Assembly: GCF_008107695.1 (NCBI RefSeq)
Contig: NZ_VIRG01000066.1
Coordinates: forward strand, 1,178,001 to 1,242,000
Length of the DNA: 64,000 nt
From: Stappia sp. BW2
Lineage (GTDB): Bacteria > Pseudomonadota > Alphaproteobacteria > Rhizobiales > Stappiaceae
Direction: 5' to 3'
Shown: one piece after another, positions 51,907 through 61,135 of the stretch
Numbering within the stretch: the stretch's first letter is position 1
Layout of the letters: each line of letters starts with the position of its first letter
The notes under the pieces: generated by a model
Database searches by the model: none
Seen by the model: the letters and a program-made list of their open reading frames with translations, nothing else
Told to the model about the DNA's origin: nothing
Translations under genes and position numbers: made by a program

Positions 51907-52740
51907 ATGCCTATCAAAGATATTTTGACCGTTCTGGATCTCGCAGATGACCAGCCGGCCGCCAAATACGCGCTCGAATTCGGTCGCAACTACGATGCCC
52001 ACGTCACCGGACTGGCGGTGTCTTTCGAGCCGGTCGTTCCTGCATTTGCAGCAGCGCCGATGCCGGTAGACTATTTGCAGGCAGCGCACGAGCAGGCCGT
52101 TGGAGCGGCCACCGAGGCCAAGAAGGCGTTCGAGGAACTGGCCCGCGTGGCCGGTGTGAAGTACGAAAGCCGGCTTGCGGAAATCCTGACCGGCGGCCCG
52201 CTGGAAAACGTGCTGGTCCACTGCCGCCCGACCGACCTTGTGGTGATCGGCCAGGCCAATCCGGACAAGCCGGAGCCCATGCGTGAGCTCTTGATCGAGA
52301 CGGTTCTTTTCGAAAGCGGCGTGCCGGTTCTTCTCGTTCCCTATATCGGCAGCAAAACCTTCCAGCCGCAGAACGTACTGGTCGGCTGGGACGGCAGTTC
52401 CACCGCGACGCGGGCCATCCATGCGGCTCTTCCCGTTCTGGAAAAAGCCGAGAAGATCACCGTTCTGGTTGTCGAGAAAAAGGCTACCAAGGCAACCGGG
52501 CAACCCGGTGCGGATGTCGCGAACTATCTGGCGCGCCACAACATGAATGTCACCATTGAGGTGGTCAACAATCCTGACGCAAGCATTGCCGACACGGTTC
52601 TCAACTATGTGTCCGACAACAGCAACGATCTGGTCGTGATGGGCGGTTACGGCCACAGCCGTATGCGTGAGTTCCTGTTCGGCGGAGCGACCCGGGAAAT
52701 CCTGGCCGCCATGACCGTGCCGGTGCTGATGGCGCATTGA
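51907..52740 (+). CDS. Universal stress protein with two USP domains
   Basis: A 277-residue protein of two tandem USP folds: domain 1 (about residues 1-140) and domain 2 (about 155-277). The second ends with VVMGGYGHSRMREFLFGGATR, whose G-x2-G-x9-G pattern is the ATP-binding motif. LVVIGQANPDKP in the first half is the degenerate counterpart. CAGGAG lies upstream of the ATG. An FNR/FixK box in the promoter links expression to low oxygen. A strong terminator follows. Confidence 0.88.
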   Translation: MPIKDILTVLDLADDQPAAKYALEFGRNYDAHVTGLAVSFEPVVPAFAAAPMPVDYLQAAHEQAVGAATEAKKAFEELARVAGVKYESRLAEILTGGPLENVLVHCRPTDLVVIGQANPDKPEPMRELLIETVLFESGVPVLLVPYIGSKTFQPQNVLVGWDGSSTATRAIHAALPVLEKAEKITVLVVEKKATKATGQPGADVANYLARHNMNVTIEVVNNPDASIADTVLNYVSDNSNDLVVMGGYGHSRMREFLFGGATREILAAMTVPVLMAH

Positions 52741-52779
52741 CGCGTAACCACTCCTGAAATCCTTGAGTTTTTGCGATGC

Positions 52780-52823
52780 AAAAAGCCCGCGAACCTGACA
52801 CACTCCGGTTCGCGGGCTTTTTT
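52780..52823 (+). terminator. Intrinsic terminator after the universal stress gene
   Basis: A long stem AAAAAGCCCGCGAACC / GGTTCGCGGGCTTTTTT with an 11-base loop. It lies 40 bases after the stop. Confidence 0.92.
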
Positions 52824-52835
52824 GACCGCGCTCAA
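52822..52835. promoter_or_regulatory. FNR/FixK-type box ahead of the acyl-CoA synthetase/GNAT gene
   Basis: TTGACCGCGCTCAA matches TTGA-N6-TCAA. It directly follows the terminator and is 207 bases from the next start. Apart from this box and the terminator, the 301-bp gap 52741-53041 shows no gene. Confidence 0.45.
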
Positions 52836-53041
52836 GGCGCAAGCAAACAGGAAAGGTGCGCACGTGGACAGGGCCAGGCAAAACGGCATGTGGCCGCTGG
52901 TTCAAAACACGGGCACGGAAGGCTCCTCATGTGCGGCTTTCCTGCTGTTCCTGGCTGCCTGTTCGTGGAATGTGGTGCCCGTGATCCAGGTTCGTTTCAC
53001 ACGCCCCGTTCCTCAAGCGCGACTTTCAAGGGATCGATCTC

Positions 53042-55771
53042 ATGACCATTCGCAACCTCGACGGTTTCTTTGCGCCAGGATCGATAGCCTTTATCGGCCC
53101 CTGTCGGCACCCGGGCATCTTGACCGGCAAACTGATTTCCTGCCTGCACGATATCGAGGCCGGGCATCCGGTGACACTTGTCGGGATCGAAGAGGATGTT
53201 CCCTTCAAAGGCCATAAGGTCGCCCGGCTGGACGATCTGGAAAAGATGCCGGATCTGGCGATCTATCTCGCCAAGCCGGAGACACTGCCCGCGACGATCC
53301 GTACCCTTGGCGCGGGCGGAACCAAGGCTGTTCTCATCCCTTCTCCCGGATATGAAACCTGGCCGGAAAAATTGCTTCAGGACTGCCGGGAAGCAGCGCA
53401 GGCAACCAACCTGCGACTTATCGGGCCAGGCACGCTCGGTCTTGCGGTGCCGGCAACCGGGCTCAATGCGCTCCTCAGCGCCGAGCGCCCCGAGAAGGGC
53501 GAAGTTGCGTTTTTCTCCCGTTCCGGAGCTGTTCTCAACGCGACACTTTCCTGGGCGAAAACCCATCGCACCGGATTTTCCGCCGTCGTATCGCTCGGCG
53601 CGCGGATGGATGTCGATATCAGCGACCTGATCGACTATTTCGCGCAGGACTACCATACCCGCGCCATCGTGCTTCATCTGGAAGGCATCGCCGTTCCGCG
53701 CAAGTTCATTTCAGCCGCAAGAGCGGCGGCGCGCAGCAAGCCAGTGATCGTCATCCGTTCCGGCAAGAGCCGGGACACGGGCGGCACGGGACGCACCCAC
53801 GCCGGACGCCTTGCCCGCACGGATCGGGTTTACGAGACCGTCTTTCGCCGCACCGGGATGTTGCGCGTTCAGGATCTCGACGAAATGTTCGAGGCGCTGG
53901 AAACCCTCTCCCATATCCGCGTTCCCCAATGTAACAAGCTTGCCGTCATCGCAAACGGGCGCAGCCTTGCAAGCCTTGCCGTGGACAGGCTGGTGGACCT
54001 GGGCGGCACGTTCGCCGAGCTAGGCCTGGAAACACGGGCGGCCCTCGCGGACACCAGCCGTAGCTATGCCGACCTGTCGGTTACGCCCGCGGCGGGCGGC
54101 ACGGTGATCCTGAAAGAGACCGTCACGCCGGAAGAGATCACCGAGGCGATCGTTGCGGTGCTGAAAGACCCGCAGGTGGATGGCGCGGTAGTGCTTCAGG
54201 CAGCCAGTGCCTTCCAGCCCTTGACCACAATCGCAAAGGCAATTGGCGATGCCGCGGCACTGGACCGGCGACGCACCGGACGGCGCAAGGCGCTGGTGGC
54301 CGGTCTGATCGGCGGCGACGGCACCACACGGGCTGCACTTTCCGATGCCCGGATCCCGAACTACGCCAGCCCGGCGGAAGCCGCCCGCAGCCTGATGCAT
54401 CTGGCTCACGATGCACAGGCACGCGAATTCCTGATGGCGGCCCCTGCCAGCCTGCCAAGCACGTTCTCCCCCGATGTCGCACGGGCACGCGGCATCGTTG
54501 CCGCAGCCCTTCAGGAAGACCGTACCTGGCTCAATCCGCCGGAAGTGGTTGCGGTTCTGGAAGCTTACGATCTGCCGATCATGGCCACCGTCATGGCTTC
54601 AACGCCGGAAGAAGCGGCACAAGTGTCGGAACCGTTCTTCAGGACGGCGGCCCATTGTGTTGCCAAGCTGATTTCGCCGGACTTGCCTTTCAAATCGCGG
54701 ATCGACGGTGTCCGGCTTGGTTTGGAAAGTCCCGAAGCCGTACAAAAAGCAGCTCGGGAGTTGATCGAAAAAACCCGGCGGGACTATCCGGACGCGCGGA
54801 TTGACGGGATCTCCATCCATCCGATGCTGGAAGACCGACACGGGCTGGAACTCTATCTGGGTGTTGCCGAAACACAGGATTTCGGACCGGTGCTGGTGTT
54901 TGGACATGGCGGCACGGCCATTGAGGAAAGCGAGGACGTCGCGCTGGAACTGCCACCGCTGAATCTCAACCTGGCCGAGGCGCAGATCGCCCGAACCCGG
55001 ATCGCAAGGCTTCTGGACGGCGGACCGGCGCGCCCGGCACTCGACAAGGCAGCGCTTGCCGAGGCGCTTGTGAAACTGTCCCAGATCACCATCGATATTC
55101 CGGAAATACAGGAACTCGACATCAATCCGATGGTTGCCCTGCCGAGCGGCCTTATCGGCCTCGATGCCCGAATGACATTGTGCCACCCGGAAAAACGGCC
55201 CGGCCGCACCGGCAGCTCCCGTCTTGCCATTGCCCCCTATCCGCAGGAATGGGAACAGACCGTCAAACTGAAGGATGGGCGCGATATTTTCATCCGGCCG
55301 GTGCGCCCAGAAGACGAGGACCTCTTCAAGACATTTTTCGAGCAGCAGACACCTGAAGACCTGCGCCTGCGCTTCTTTGCCCCTGTGCGCGATTTCAGCC
55401 ACCGGTTCCTGTCCCGGCTGACACAGCTCGATTATGCCCGCGCACTTGCCTTTGCAGCCATTGAGCCGGAAGACGGCAGCTTGCTTGGCGTCGTTCGGCT
55501 GCATGCCGACCCAGATCACCAGACCGGCGAATATGCGGTCATGGTGCGCTCAGACCTGAAAGGCCAGGGCCTTGGCTGGACCTTGATGAAGCTGATCATC
55601 CGCTATGCGAAAGAGGACGGTATCGAGGTAATCAAGGGCGAGGTTCTGAAGGAAAACACATCGATGATGTCCATGTGCCAGTCGCTCGGCTTTTCCGTTG
55701 GAACATCGCCGGACGACCCCGGCATCGCCCTGGTAACGCTGCCTGTGGCGGAAGTTCCGGAGCAACTGTGA
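53042..55771 (+). CDS. Fused NDP-forming acyl-CoA synthetase-like protein and GNAT acetyltransferase (Pat-like)
   Basis: A 909-residue protein. Domains in order: CoA-binding (about 1-130, GSIAFIGPCRHPG), succinyl-CoA-ligase-like with the TRTHAGRLARTDRVYE segment that carries the expected phospho-His (about 130-290), a flavodoxin-like linker (about 290-450), an ATP-grasp domain (about 470-700, VGVAETQDFGPVLVFGHGGTAIE-like segment) and a C-terminal GNAT fold (about 735-905, VMVRSDLKGQGLGWTLMKLII, Ac-CoA loop). It belongs to the Pat family that acetylates protein lysines, such as acetyl-CoA synthetase. The THAG in place of the usual SHTG is odd and may affect the synthetase half. AAGGG precedes the ATG. 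Confidence 0.85.
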   Translation: MTIRNLDGFFAPGSIAFIGPCRHPGILTGKLISCLHDIEAGHPVTLVGIEEDVPFKGHKVARLDDLEKMPDLAIYLAKPETLPATIRTLGAGGTKAVLIPSPGYETWPEKLLQDCREAAQATNLRLIGPGTLGLAVPATGLNALLSAERPEKGEVAFFSRSGAVLNATLSWAKTHRTGFSAVVSLGARMDVDISDLIDYFAQDYHTRAIVLHLEGIAVPRKFISAARAAARSKPVIVIRSGKSRDTGGTGRTHAGRLARTDRVYETVFRRTGMLRVQDLDEMFEALETLSHIRVPQCNKLAVIANGRSLASLAVDRLVDLGGTFAELGLETRAALADTSRSYADLSVTPAAGGTVILKETVTPEEITEAIVAVLKDPQVDGAVVLQAASAFQPLTTIAKAIGDAAALDRRRTGRRKALVAGLIGGDGTTRAALSDARIPNYASPAEAARSLMHLAHDAQAREFLMAAPASLPSTFSPDVARARGIVAAALQEDRTWLNPPEVVAVLEAYDLPIMATVMASTPEEAAQVSEPFFRTAAHCVAKLISPDLPFKSRIDGVRLGLESPEAVQKAARELIEKTRRDYPDARIDGISIHPMLEDRHGLELYLGVAETQDFGPVLVFGHGGTAIEESEDVALELPPLNLNLAEAQIARTRIARLLDGGPARPALDKAALAEALVKLSQITIDIPEIQELDINPMVALPSGLIGLDARMTLCHPEKRPGRTGSSRLAIAPYPQEWEQTVKLKDGRDIFIRPVRPEDEDLFKTFFEQQTPEDLRLRFFAPVRDFSHRFLSRLTQLDYARALAFAAIEPEDGSLLGVVRLHADPDHQTGEYAVMVRSDLKGQGLGWTLMKLIIRYAKEDGIEVIKGEVLKENTSMMSMCQSLGFSVGTSPDDPGIALVTLPVAEVPEQL

Positions 55772-55840
55772 TCCCGCTCTTTGGAGCACACTGCCGCTCA
55801 TCCCGATTGTCAGGTCCGGTTCCCTGCAGCGGTTTGCCTG

Positions 55841-55871
55841 AAACAAAAACGCTCCCCGCGTGGAGGAGCGC
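55841..55871 (-). terminator. Intrinsic terminator after puuD
   Basis: On the minus strand CGCTCC, loop, GGAGCG is followed by TTTTTGTTT. It lies 33 bases after the puuD stop. Confidence 0.75.
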
Positions 55872-55903
55872 ACTGTGCAATCAGGCCGACTGCAGGCAGA
55901 AGA

Positions 55904-57166
55904 TCAATGCGTCGCGGCCATTCCGAAAGGCATTTGCTCGCGCGCGTTCCTGTACCATTCGATGATCTTCTTGCGCTCGCCGTCTTCCATGAAGGAGACG
56001 TTGGCAGGTGGCATGGCGTTGGTGACGCCGGCCTGCAGGTAAATCTGCCTGGCGGCGCGCACCACATCCGCCTTGGTTTCCAGCAGCATGCCTTTGGGCG
56101 CCCAGTGAATCCCCTCGTAGAAAGGTTCGCGGGCGTGGCACATGCCGCAGCGGCCGGGGATGATGTTCATGACATCGTCAATGCCTTCCGCATTTGCGAA
56201 CACCTGTTCCGTCGACGTCAGCGGGCGGGCATCCGAGGCTTCCCAGGTGTCCTGCTGGAGAGGTGCCATGGAAATCTGGATAATGGCGACGAACAGGATC
56301 GCGGTTGCCAGCCATGTCCAGGTCGGCGCCGGGGCACCCGTGTGCTTGGTGTTGAAATAGTGCCGGATGGTCACACCCATCAGGAACACGAGCGCAGCAA
56401 TCAGCCAGTTGTATTCCGAGGCGAAGGCAAGCGGATAGTGGTTGCTCAGCATCAGGAACACGACCGGAAGCGTCAGGTAGTTGTTGTGGGTGGAACGCAG
56501 CTTGGCGATCTTGCCGTATTTGGCGTCCGGGGTCCGTCCGGCCTTCAGGTCCGCCACCACGATCTTCTGGTTCGGAATGATGATGAAGAACACGTTCGCG
56601 GTCATGATCGTGGCGGTGAAGGCCCCCAGATGCAGCATGGTGGCGCGGCCGGTGAAGATCTCGTTGTAGCCGTAGCCCATGGCCACCAGCAGCGCGAACA
56701 GCAGCAGCATCAGCAATGTCGGGCTTTCACCGAGTTTCGACTTGCACAGCCGATCATAAACCAGCCAGCCGATGGTCAGCGACCCGGCGGAAATCAGGAT
56801 GCCCTGCCACAGGGCGAGATCGGCCTTGGCCGGATCGATCAGGAAAAGCTCGCCGCCGACCCAGTAGACGACCATCAACAGGGCCGCACCGGACAGCCAC
56901 GTGGAATAGCTTTCCCATTTGAACCAGACCAGGTGCTCGGGCATGTTTGCCGGAGCCACCAGAAACTTGCGGATGTGATAGAAGCCACCGCCGTGGACCT
57001 GCCATTCCTCGCCATGGGCGCCCTTGGGCAGGTCCGGGGCTTTCTTCAGCCCAAGATCCAGCGCAACGAAATAGAACGACGAGCCGATCCAGGCCATCGC
57101 CGTTATCACGTGCAGCCAGCGAACCGCGAAGGCGATCCAGTCCCAAATGATGGCAATGTCCAGCAT
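55904..57166 (-). CDS. puuD: Membrane urate hydroxylase PuuD with C-terminal cytochrome c
   Basis: A 420-residue protein. The N-terminal 320 residues hold about eight membrane helices (VRWLHVITAMAWIGSSFYF with a His in the first, and KLRSTHNNYLTLPVVFLMLSNHYP near residue 230). The C-terminal segment has a cytochrome c site CGMCH (about residue 346) and Met in MPPANVSF. This is the PuuD form of urate oxidase: it converts urate to 5-hydroxyisourate and passes electrons to cytochrome c instead of O2. GGAGGGG lies upstream of the ATG. A divergent LysR gene is adjacent, with a dyad between. Confidence 0.88.
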   Translation of the reverse strand: MLDIAIIWDWIAFAVRWLHVITAMAWIGSSFYFVALDLGLKKAPDLPKGAHGEEWQVHGGGFYHIRKFLVAPANMPEHLVWFKWESYSTWLSGAALLMVVYWVGGELFLIDPAKADLALWQGILISAGSLTIGWLVYDRLCKSKLGESPTLLMLLLFALLVAMGYGYNEIFTGRATMLHLGAFTATIMTANVFFIIIPNQKIVVADLKAGRTPDAKYGKIAKLRSTHNNYLTLPVVFLMLSNHYPLAFASEYNWLIAALVFLMGVTIRHYFNTKHTGAPAPTWTWLATAILFVAIIQISMAPLQQDTWEASDARPLTSTEQVFANAEGIDDVMNIIPGRCGMCHAREPFYEGIHWAPKGMLLETKADVVRAARQIYLQAGVTNAMPPANVSFMEDGERKKIIEWYRNAREQMPFGMAATH

Positions 57167-57223
57167 TGCTTCCCCTCCAAATTCGTTTGACCCAAGCTAG
57201 CCCAAGCGGCAATTTTCTGGTAT

Positions 57224-57240
57224 CTCGGGATAATTCCGAG
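57224..57240. promoter_or_regulatory. LysR-type dyad between puuD and its divergent LysR gene
   Basis: CTCGGGATAATTCCGAG has perfect 5-bp arms CTCGG and CCGAG around GATAATT. It lies 57 bases from the puuD start and 47 bases from the LysR start. Confidence 0.5.
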
Positions 57241-57287
57241 CAGTTTCAAAAAAAACGGAACAATAACCGGCCCGGCTGGACATCCTC

Positions 57288-58208
57288 ATGGCGTATCTGG
57301 AAAACATCCGAACCTTTCTGCGCGTTTACGAGCTGGGAAACATGTCCGCTGCCGCGCGTGACCTCAGGATCTCATCTGCTGTCGCGTCGTCGCGGGTGTC
57401 CCAACTGGAAGAGCATCTGAATGTTCGCCTGTTCCAGCGAACCACCCGTGCCCTCAGCCCGACAGAGCATGGCAACTTGTTCTATCGCGGTGCAACAAAA
57501 ATCATCGAAGCCGTGGAAGAAGCCGAAGCGGAGATCAGCAACGTCACCCGTTCGCCGCGCGGCACGCTGTTCGTTGCCGCGCCCATCGGCATGGGACAAC
57601 GTCTGATTGCACCGGCGATCCCGAAATTCAAGGAAGCCAACCCGCTGATCGACATTCGCCTGCGCCTGTCCGACCGCAAGGTCGACCTGACAGGCGAAGG
57701 TCTCGATGCCGCATTCTTCCTGGGGCTGCCGGAAGATTCCAACCTGAAGATTCGCAAGATCGCCGATTGCAGCCGCGTGCTGTGCGCCTCGCCGTCCTAC
57801 GTTGCCCGCAAGGGCAGCCCGAAAACATGCGAGGAGCTTGCCGCCGGTCGCCATGACTGCCTCAACATGCGCTATCCCGGCGCGCCGGAATTCCAGTGGC
57901 CGCTGCAAACGGAAAACGGCGTCAAGCGCGTCGCGGTGTCCGGCCCGTTCGAATCCGATCATGGCGATGTACTGACGGGCTGGGCCCTGGAAGGCCACGG
58001 TATCGTGCTGAAGCCGGTGTTCGAAGTTGCCGATTATCTGGCGTCCGGCTCGCTGGTGCCGGTGCTGGAAGCCGAACCGCCCATTCCGGTTCAGATGGCC
58101 TGCCTCTATACCCACCGCCGCCACCAGGACCCGAAAGTGCGCCTGTTCCTGGATTTCATGGTGGCCCATATCCAGAAGTCACTGGCTGACATGGCCAGCG
58201 CCCATTGA
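57288..58208 (+). CDS. LysR family regulator, divergent from puuD
   Basis: A 306-residue LysR protein with HTH residues 1-60 (LENIRTFLRVYELGNMSAAARDLRISSAVASSRV) and a ligand domain from about 90 to 295. It belongs to the same broad subgroup as the glc-linked LysR (FQRTTRALSPTEHG). Its divergent position makes puuD a likely target, so it may respond to urate or a purine breakdown product, but that is inference. Confidence 0.85.
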   Translation: MAYLENIRTFLRVYELGNMSAAARDLRISSAVASSRVSQLEEHLNVRLFQRTTRALSPTEHGNLFYRGATKIIEAVEEAEAEISNVTRSPRGTLFVAAPIGMGQRLIAPAIPKFKEANPLIDIRLRLSDRKVDLTGEGLDAAFFLGLPEDSNLKIRKIADCSRVLCASPSYVARKGSPKTCEELAAGRHDCLNMRYPGAPEFQWPLQTENGVKRVAVSGPFESDHGDVLTGWALEGHGIVLKPVFEVADYLASGSLVPVLEAEPPIPVQMACLYTHRRHQDPKVRLFLDFMVAHIQKSLADMASAH

Positions 58209-58239
58209 GGGTTCGCTCTCTCACCTCTTTACCAAGACC

Positions 58240-59175
58240 TCAAGGAAGATCGCGGAGACCGGCGGCTCTCTCCACGAGTGCCTTGATCTCGGCGCGCAAA
58301 ACCTCAGCAAAGCTTTCCACCAGCAGGGAAAGCGGCCGGTTGGCCGGGGTAAGCAGCGACATGTTGAGAAAGCACTCCGGCTTGAAAGGCCGGAAGACCA
58401 GGCTGTTCTGGGCGCCGAAACTTTCCTGGTGGCTGATCGCCGACAGTCCCTCGCAGATCGTGTAGCACAGACCTTCGGAAACCAGTTGCAGCGCGGGCAG
58501 GAACGTCCTGAGCTCGAAGCGCTTGTTGAGCCTTGCTCCCGCCTCATTGAAGGACTTGCGGGTCTGTTCGCTGATCGAGTGATCGTCAAACAGCATTGCC
58601 ATCGGCTTGCCGTCAAGATCTGCGGGTGTGATGACGTTCATGCGGGCAAGCGGATCGTCCTTCGGCACGGCGCAGACCCCCGGCAAGGCAAAGACCTCCG
58701 AGATAATGGTTCGCCGCGGCTCCGGTGTTTCGGCAAAGCCGATATCGTATTGTTGGGAGGCGATCCAGTCGGTGACGACGGGCGATGAGCGCATCATCAG
58801 CGAGGCTTCGATATCGGGCTTGTCCCGCAGGAAGTTGGCCAGAACCCGGGGCATGAAGAAGCTGGAGGCGGCCGGGTTGCAGGCAATACGCAGCTTGCCC
58901 TTCTCCAGGTTGCCGATGTCCTGCAACGTGCGGGTGGAACGTGTCAGCCGTTCCAGCAGAAACTCCGCTTCCTCCAGAAAATAATGCGCTTCAGGCTTGG
59001 GCACGAGGCGGCCGCGTTCGCGCTCGAACAGCTGGAAGCCGACCTCCCGTTCCAACCCTGCGATCATGGCGCTGACGGCAGGCTGGGTTCGCCCCAGCGC
59101 ACGCCCTGCTTCGGAGACGGATCCGGTGCGCATCACCTGCACGAAAGTCTGCAATTGGCGGAAGGAGAGGTTCAT
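58240..59175 (-). CDS. LysR family regulator of the second TRAP locus
   Basis: A 311-residue LysR protein. The HTH is at residues 1-60 (LSFRQLQTFVQVMRTGSVSEAGRALGRTQPAVSAM) and the ligand domain from about 90 onward. The ATG at 59175 is preferred over a TTG two codons earlier. It is divergent from the TRAP-oxidoreductase operon that starts at 59310, with a GCAA-N10-TTGC dyad at 59207-59224, so it is the likely regulator of that operon. Confidence 0.85.
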   Translation of the reverse strand: MNLSFRQLQTFVQVMRTGSVSEAGRALGRTQPAVSAMIAGLEREVGFQLFERERGRLVPKPEAHYFLEEAEFLLERLTRSTRTLQDIGNLEKGKLRIACNPAASSFFMPRVLANFLRDKPDIEASLMMRSSPVVTDWIASQQYDIGFAETPEPRRTIISEVFALPGVCAVPKDDPLARMNVITPADLDGKPMAMLFDDHSISEQTRKSFNEAGARLNKRFELRTFLPALQLVSEGLCYTICEGLSAISHQESFGAQNSLVFRPFKPECFLNMSLLTPANRPLSLLVESFAEVLRAEIKALVERAAGLRDLP

Positions 59176-59206
59176 AACCAAACTATAAAGTCGCTCTATT
59201 AAAGTA

Positions 59207-59224
59207 GCAATATTTCGAATTTGC
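59207..59224. promoter_or_regulatory. LysR-type dyad upstream of the second TRAP operon
   Basis: GCAATATTTCGAATTTGC has inverted arms GCAA and TTGC with a TTCGAA core, between the divergent LysR and DctQ genes. A partial direct repeat (CTATAAAGTCGC, CTATTAAAGTAGC) lies beside it. Confidence 0.4.
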
Positions 59225-59309
59225 CTTTATGGATTAGCCAACTCCATACTCCCCCTCAAGACAGAGGGTGTTCGAGCGCCAAAAAAATAATGGCGCCAAC
59301 AAAACGGGG

Positions 59310-59792
59310 GTGGTTTTGGAACGGTTCACGCAGTGCCTTTTGACGGCTCTGATCATGATCGTCGCGCTTGGCCAGTTTGTTCAGGTCGTCACGCGCTACG
59401 TGTTCCAGGTCCCGGTGATGGGGCTGGAAGAAACGATCATGTATCCGACGCTCTGGCTCTATATTTTCGGCGCGGTCAACGCCTCCCGGGAAAACAGCCA
59501 CATCCGCGCCAACGTCCTTGAAATCTTCCTCAAGACAGACCGCCAGCACACCATTCTGGCCATTGTCGGCGAACTGATCAGCCTCGTTGTCGGCATCTGG
59601 CTGCTGACCTGGGCGTGGGACTATACCCGCTATGCCTGGCGGGTCTGGCGCGAGAGCCCGACCCTCTACATTCCGACCTTCTATGCAGATGTCGCGCTGG
59701 TCGTCGGGCTGGTGCTGATGATGGCCTACACGGTCACCTATCTGCTGATGCATGTCCGGAGCCTGCGGACGGCGGAAGGAGGCGCACGATGA
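59310..59792 (+). CDS. TRAP transporter small permease (DctQ-like)
   Basis: About 160 residues with four helices and the DctQ core: TALIMIVALGQFVQVVTRYVF, GLEETIMYPTLWLYIFGAVNASRENSHIRANVL. The start is uncertain: the frame opens at a GTG (59268) that follows AGAGG with no spacer, and GTG 59310 or TTG 59316, close to GGGGG, are alternatives. It is first in an operon with the large permease, whose start it overlaps by four bases. Confidence 0.85.
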   Translation: MVLERFTQCLLTALIMIVALGQFVQVVTRYVFQVPVMGLEETIMYPTLWLYIFGAVNASRENSHIRANVLEIFLKTDRQHTILAIVGELISLVVGIWLLTWAWDYTRYAWRVWRESPTLYIPTFYADVALVVGLVLMMAYTVTYLLMHVRSLRTAEGGAR

Positions 59793-61087
59793 TCGAGATC
59801 GCGCTTCTGGCCATTCTTGTTCTGGTTATCACGCTGACCCTGGGCGTCCCGCTGCCCTGGTGCTTCGGTGCAGCGTTGATGGTCATGTATTTCATCGGCG
59901 ACGTTACCATGAAAGGCATGGTGCTCTGGGGCTTCCAGCAGCTTGGCAACCCGGCGCTGCTTGCCATTCCCCTGTTCGTTCTGGCCGGCACCATCATGTC
60001 GGAAAGCGGAATAGCGGCGGCCTTGCTGCGGTTCGTCAATTCCTTCGTCGGTCATGTCCGTGGCGGTCTGGGTGTCGTCGCGGCGGTCAGCTGCGCCATC
60101 ATCGGTGCTATTTCCGGTTCGGGCCTCACCGGTATTTCCGCCATCGGCCCGCTGCTGATCCCGGAAATGGAAAAACGCGGTTATCCGCGGGAATATGCCA
60201 CCGCGCTGATCGCAAACTCGTCGATCCTCGGTCTGCTGATCCCGCCGTCCCTGAGCATGATCCTGTTCGGCTGGGTAACGGACACGTCGATCGCTGCCTG
60301 CTTTCTGGCGACCCTCGGCCCGGGCCTCCTGATCATGTTCAACTTTTCGGCCGTGAACCTCTGGATGGCGCGCAAGTTCAACCTGGTTCTGGACGAAAAG
60401 CCGACTGCGCGAGAATTCACCGCCGATATCACGAAACGCGGCATCTATGCCTTTCCGGCCCTGTTGATGCCGGTGATGATCCTTGGCGGCATCTACGGCG
60501 GCATCATGACACCGACCGAATCCGCCGCTCTTGCCGTCATCTACGCAATCCCGGTCGGCTTCCTGATTTACAAGGGCCTGCGTCTCGACAACTTCCTCTT
60601 TGCCGGCAAGGAAGCCGCGACGGCCGTTGGCGCGATCATGCTGATGATCCTGTTTTCCATGATCCTGGGGCAGATGTTCGTCTATGAGGGCGTGCCGCAG
60701 AAACTGGTCAGCGTCATCTTCGGCATCACCGAGAACAAGATCGTTCTGCTGATCCTGATCAACATAATGCTGTTCCTGATCGGCATGGTCGTCAACGATG
60801 CCACCGCAATCATCCTGGTGGCGCCGCTTCTGCTGCCGCTGATGCAGGCACTCGATATCAGCCCGGTCCAGTTCGCCGCGATCATGGGCGTCAACACCGC
60901 CATGGGCGGGGTCACACCACCTTATGCATCGATCCTCTATCTGGGCGCACGCATCGGCAAGGTGAAGGTCACCAAGGTCATTCCGCCGGCCATGCTCCTG
61001 GTGCTGACGGGATATGTGCCGGTGGTCTTCCTGACCTCCTTCTGGCCGGACCTTTCACTCTACCTGCCGCGTCTCTTTGGTTATTGA
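59789..61087 (+). CDS. TRAP transporter large permease (DctM-like)
   Basis: A 432-residue DctM-type permease with about 11-12 helices. Conserved points are FVLAGTIMSESGIAAALLRFVNSFVGHVRGG, GAISGSGLTGISAIGPLLIPEM, LIPPSLSMILFGWVTD and NTAMGGVTPPYASILYLGA. It forms the Na+-driven channel with the small permease and DctP-like binding protein. AGGAGG precedes the ATG at 59789 by about seven bases, so the start is firm. The sequence is distinct from the dctM at 45005. Confidence 0.9.
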   Translation: MIEIALLAILVLVITLTLGVPLPWCFGAALMVMYFIGDVTMKGMVLWGFQQLGNPALLAIPLFVLAGTIMSESGIAAALLRFVNSFVGHVRGGLGVVAAVSCAIIGAISGSGLTGISAIGPLLIPEMEKRGYPREYATALIANSSILGLLIPPSLSMILFGWVTDTSIAACFLATLGPGLLIMFNFSAVNLWMARKFNLVLDEKPTAREFTADITKRGIYAFPALLMPVMILGGIYGGIMTPTESAALAVIYAIPVGFLIYKGLRLDNFLFAGKEAATAVGAIMLMILFSMILGQMFVYEGVPQKLVSVIFGITENKIVLLILINIMLFLIGMVVNDATAIILVAPLLLPLMQALDISPVQFAAIMGVNTAMGGVTPPYASILYLGARIGKVKVTKVIPPAMLLVLTGYVPVVFLTSFWPDLSLYLPRLFGY

Positions 61088-61135
61088 GCCGGCTCATAAA
61101 CACAGAATCGAACCGACTTACTTGGGAGGACAAAC

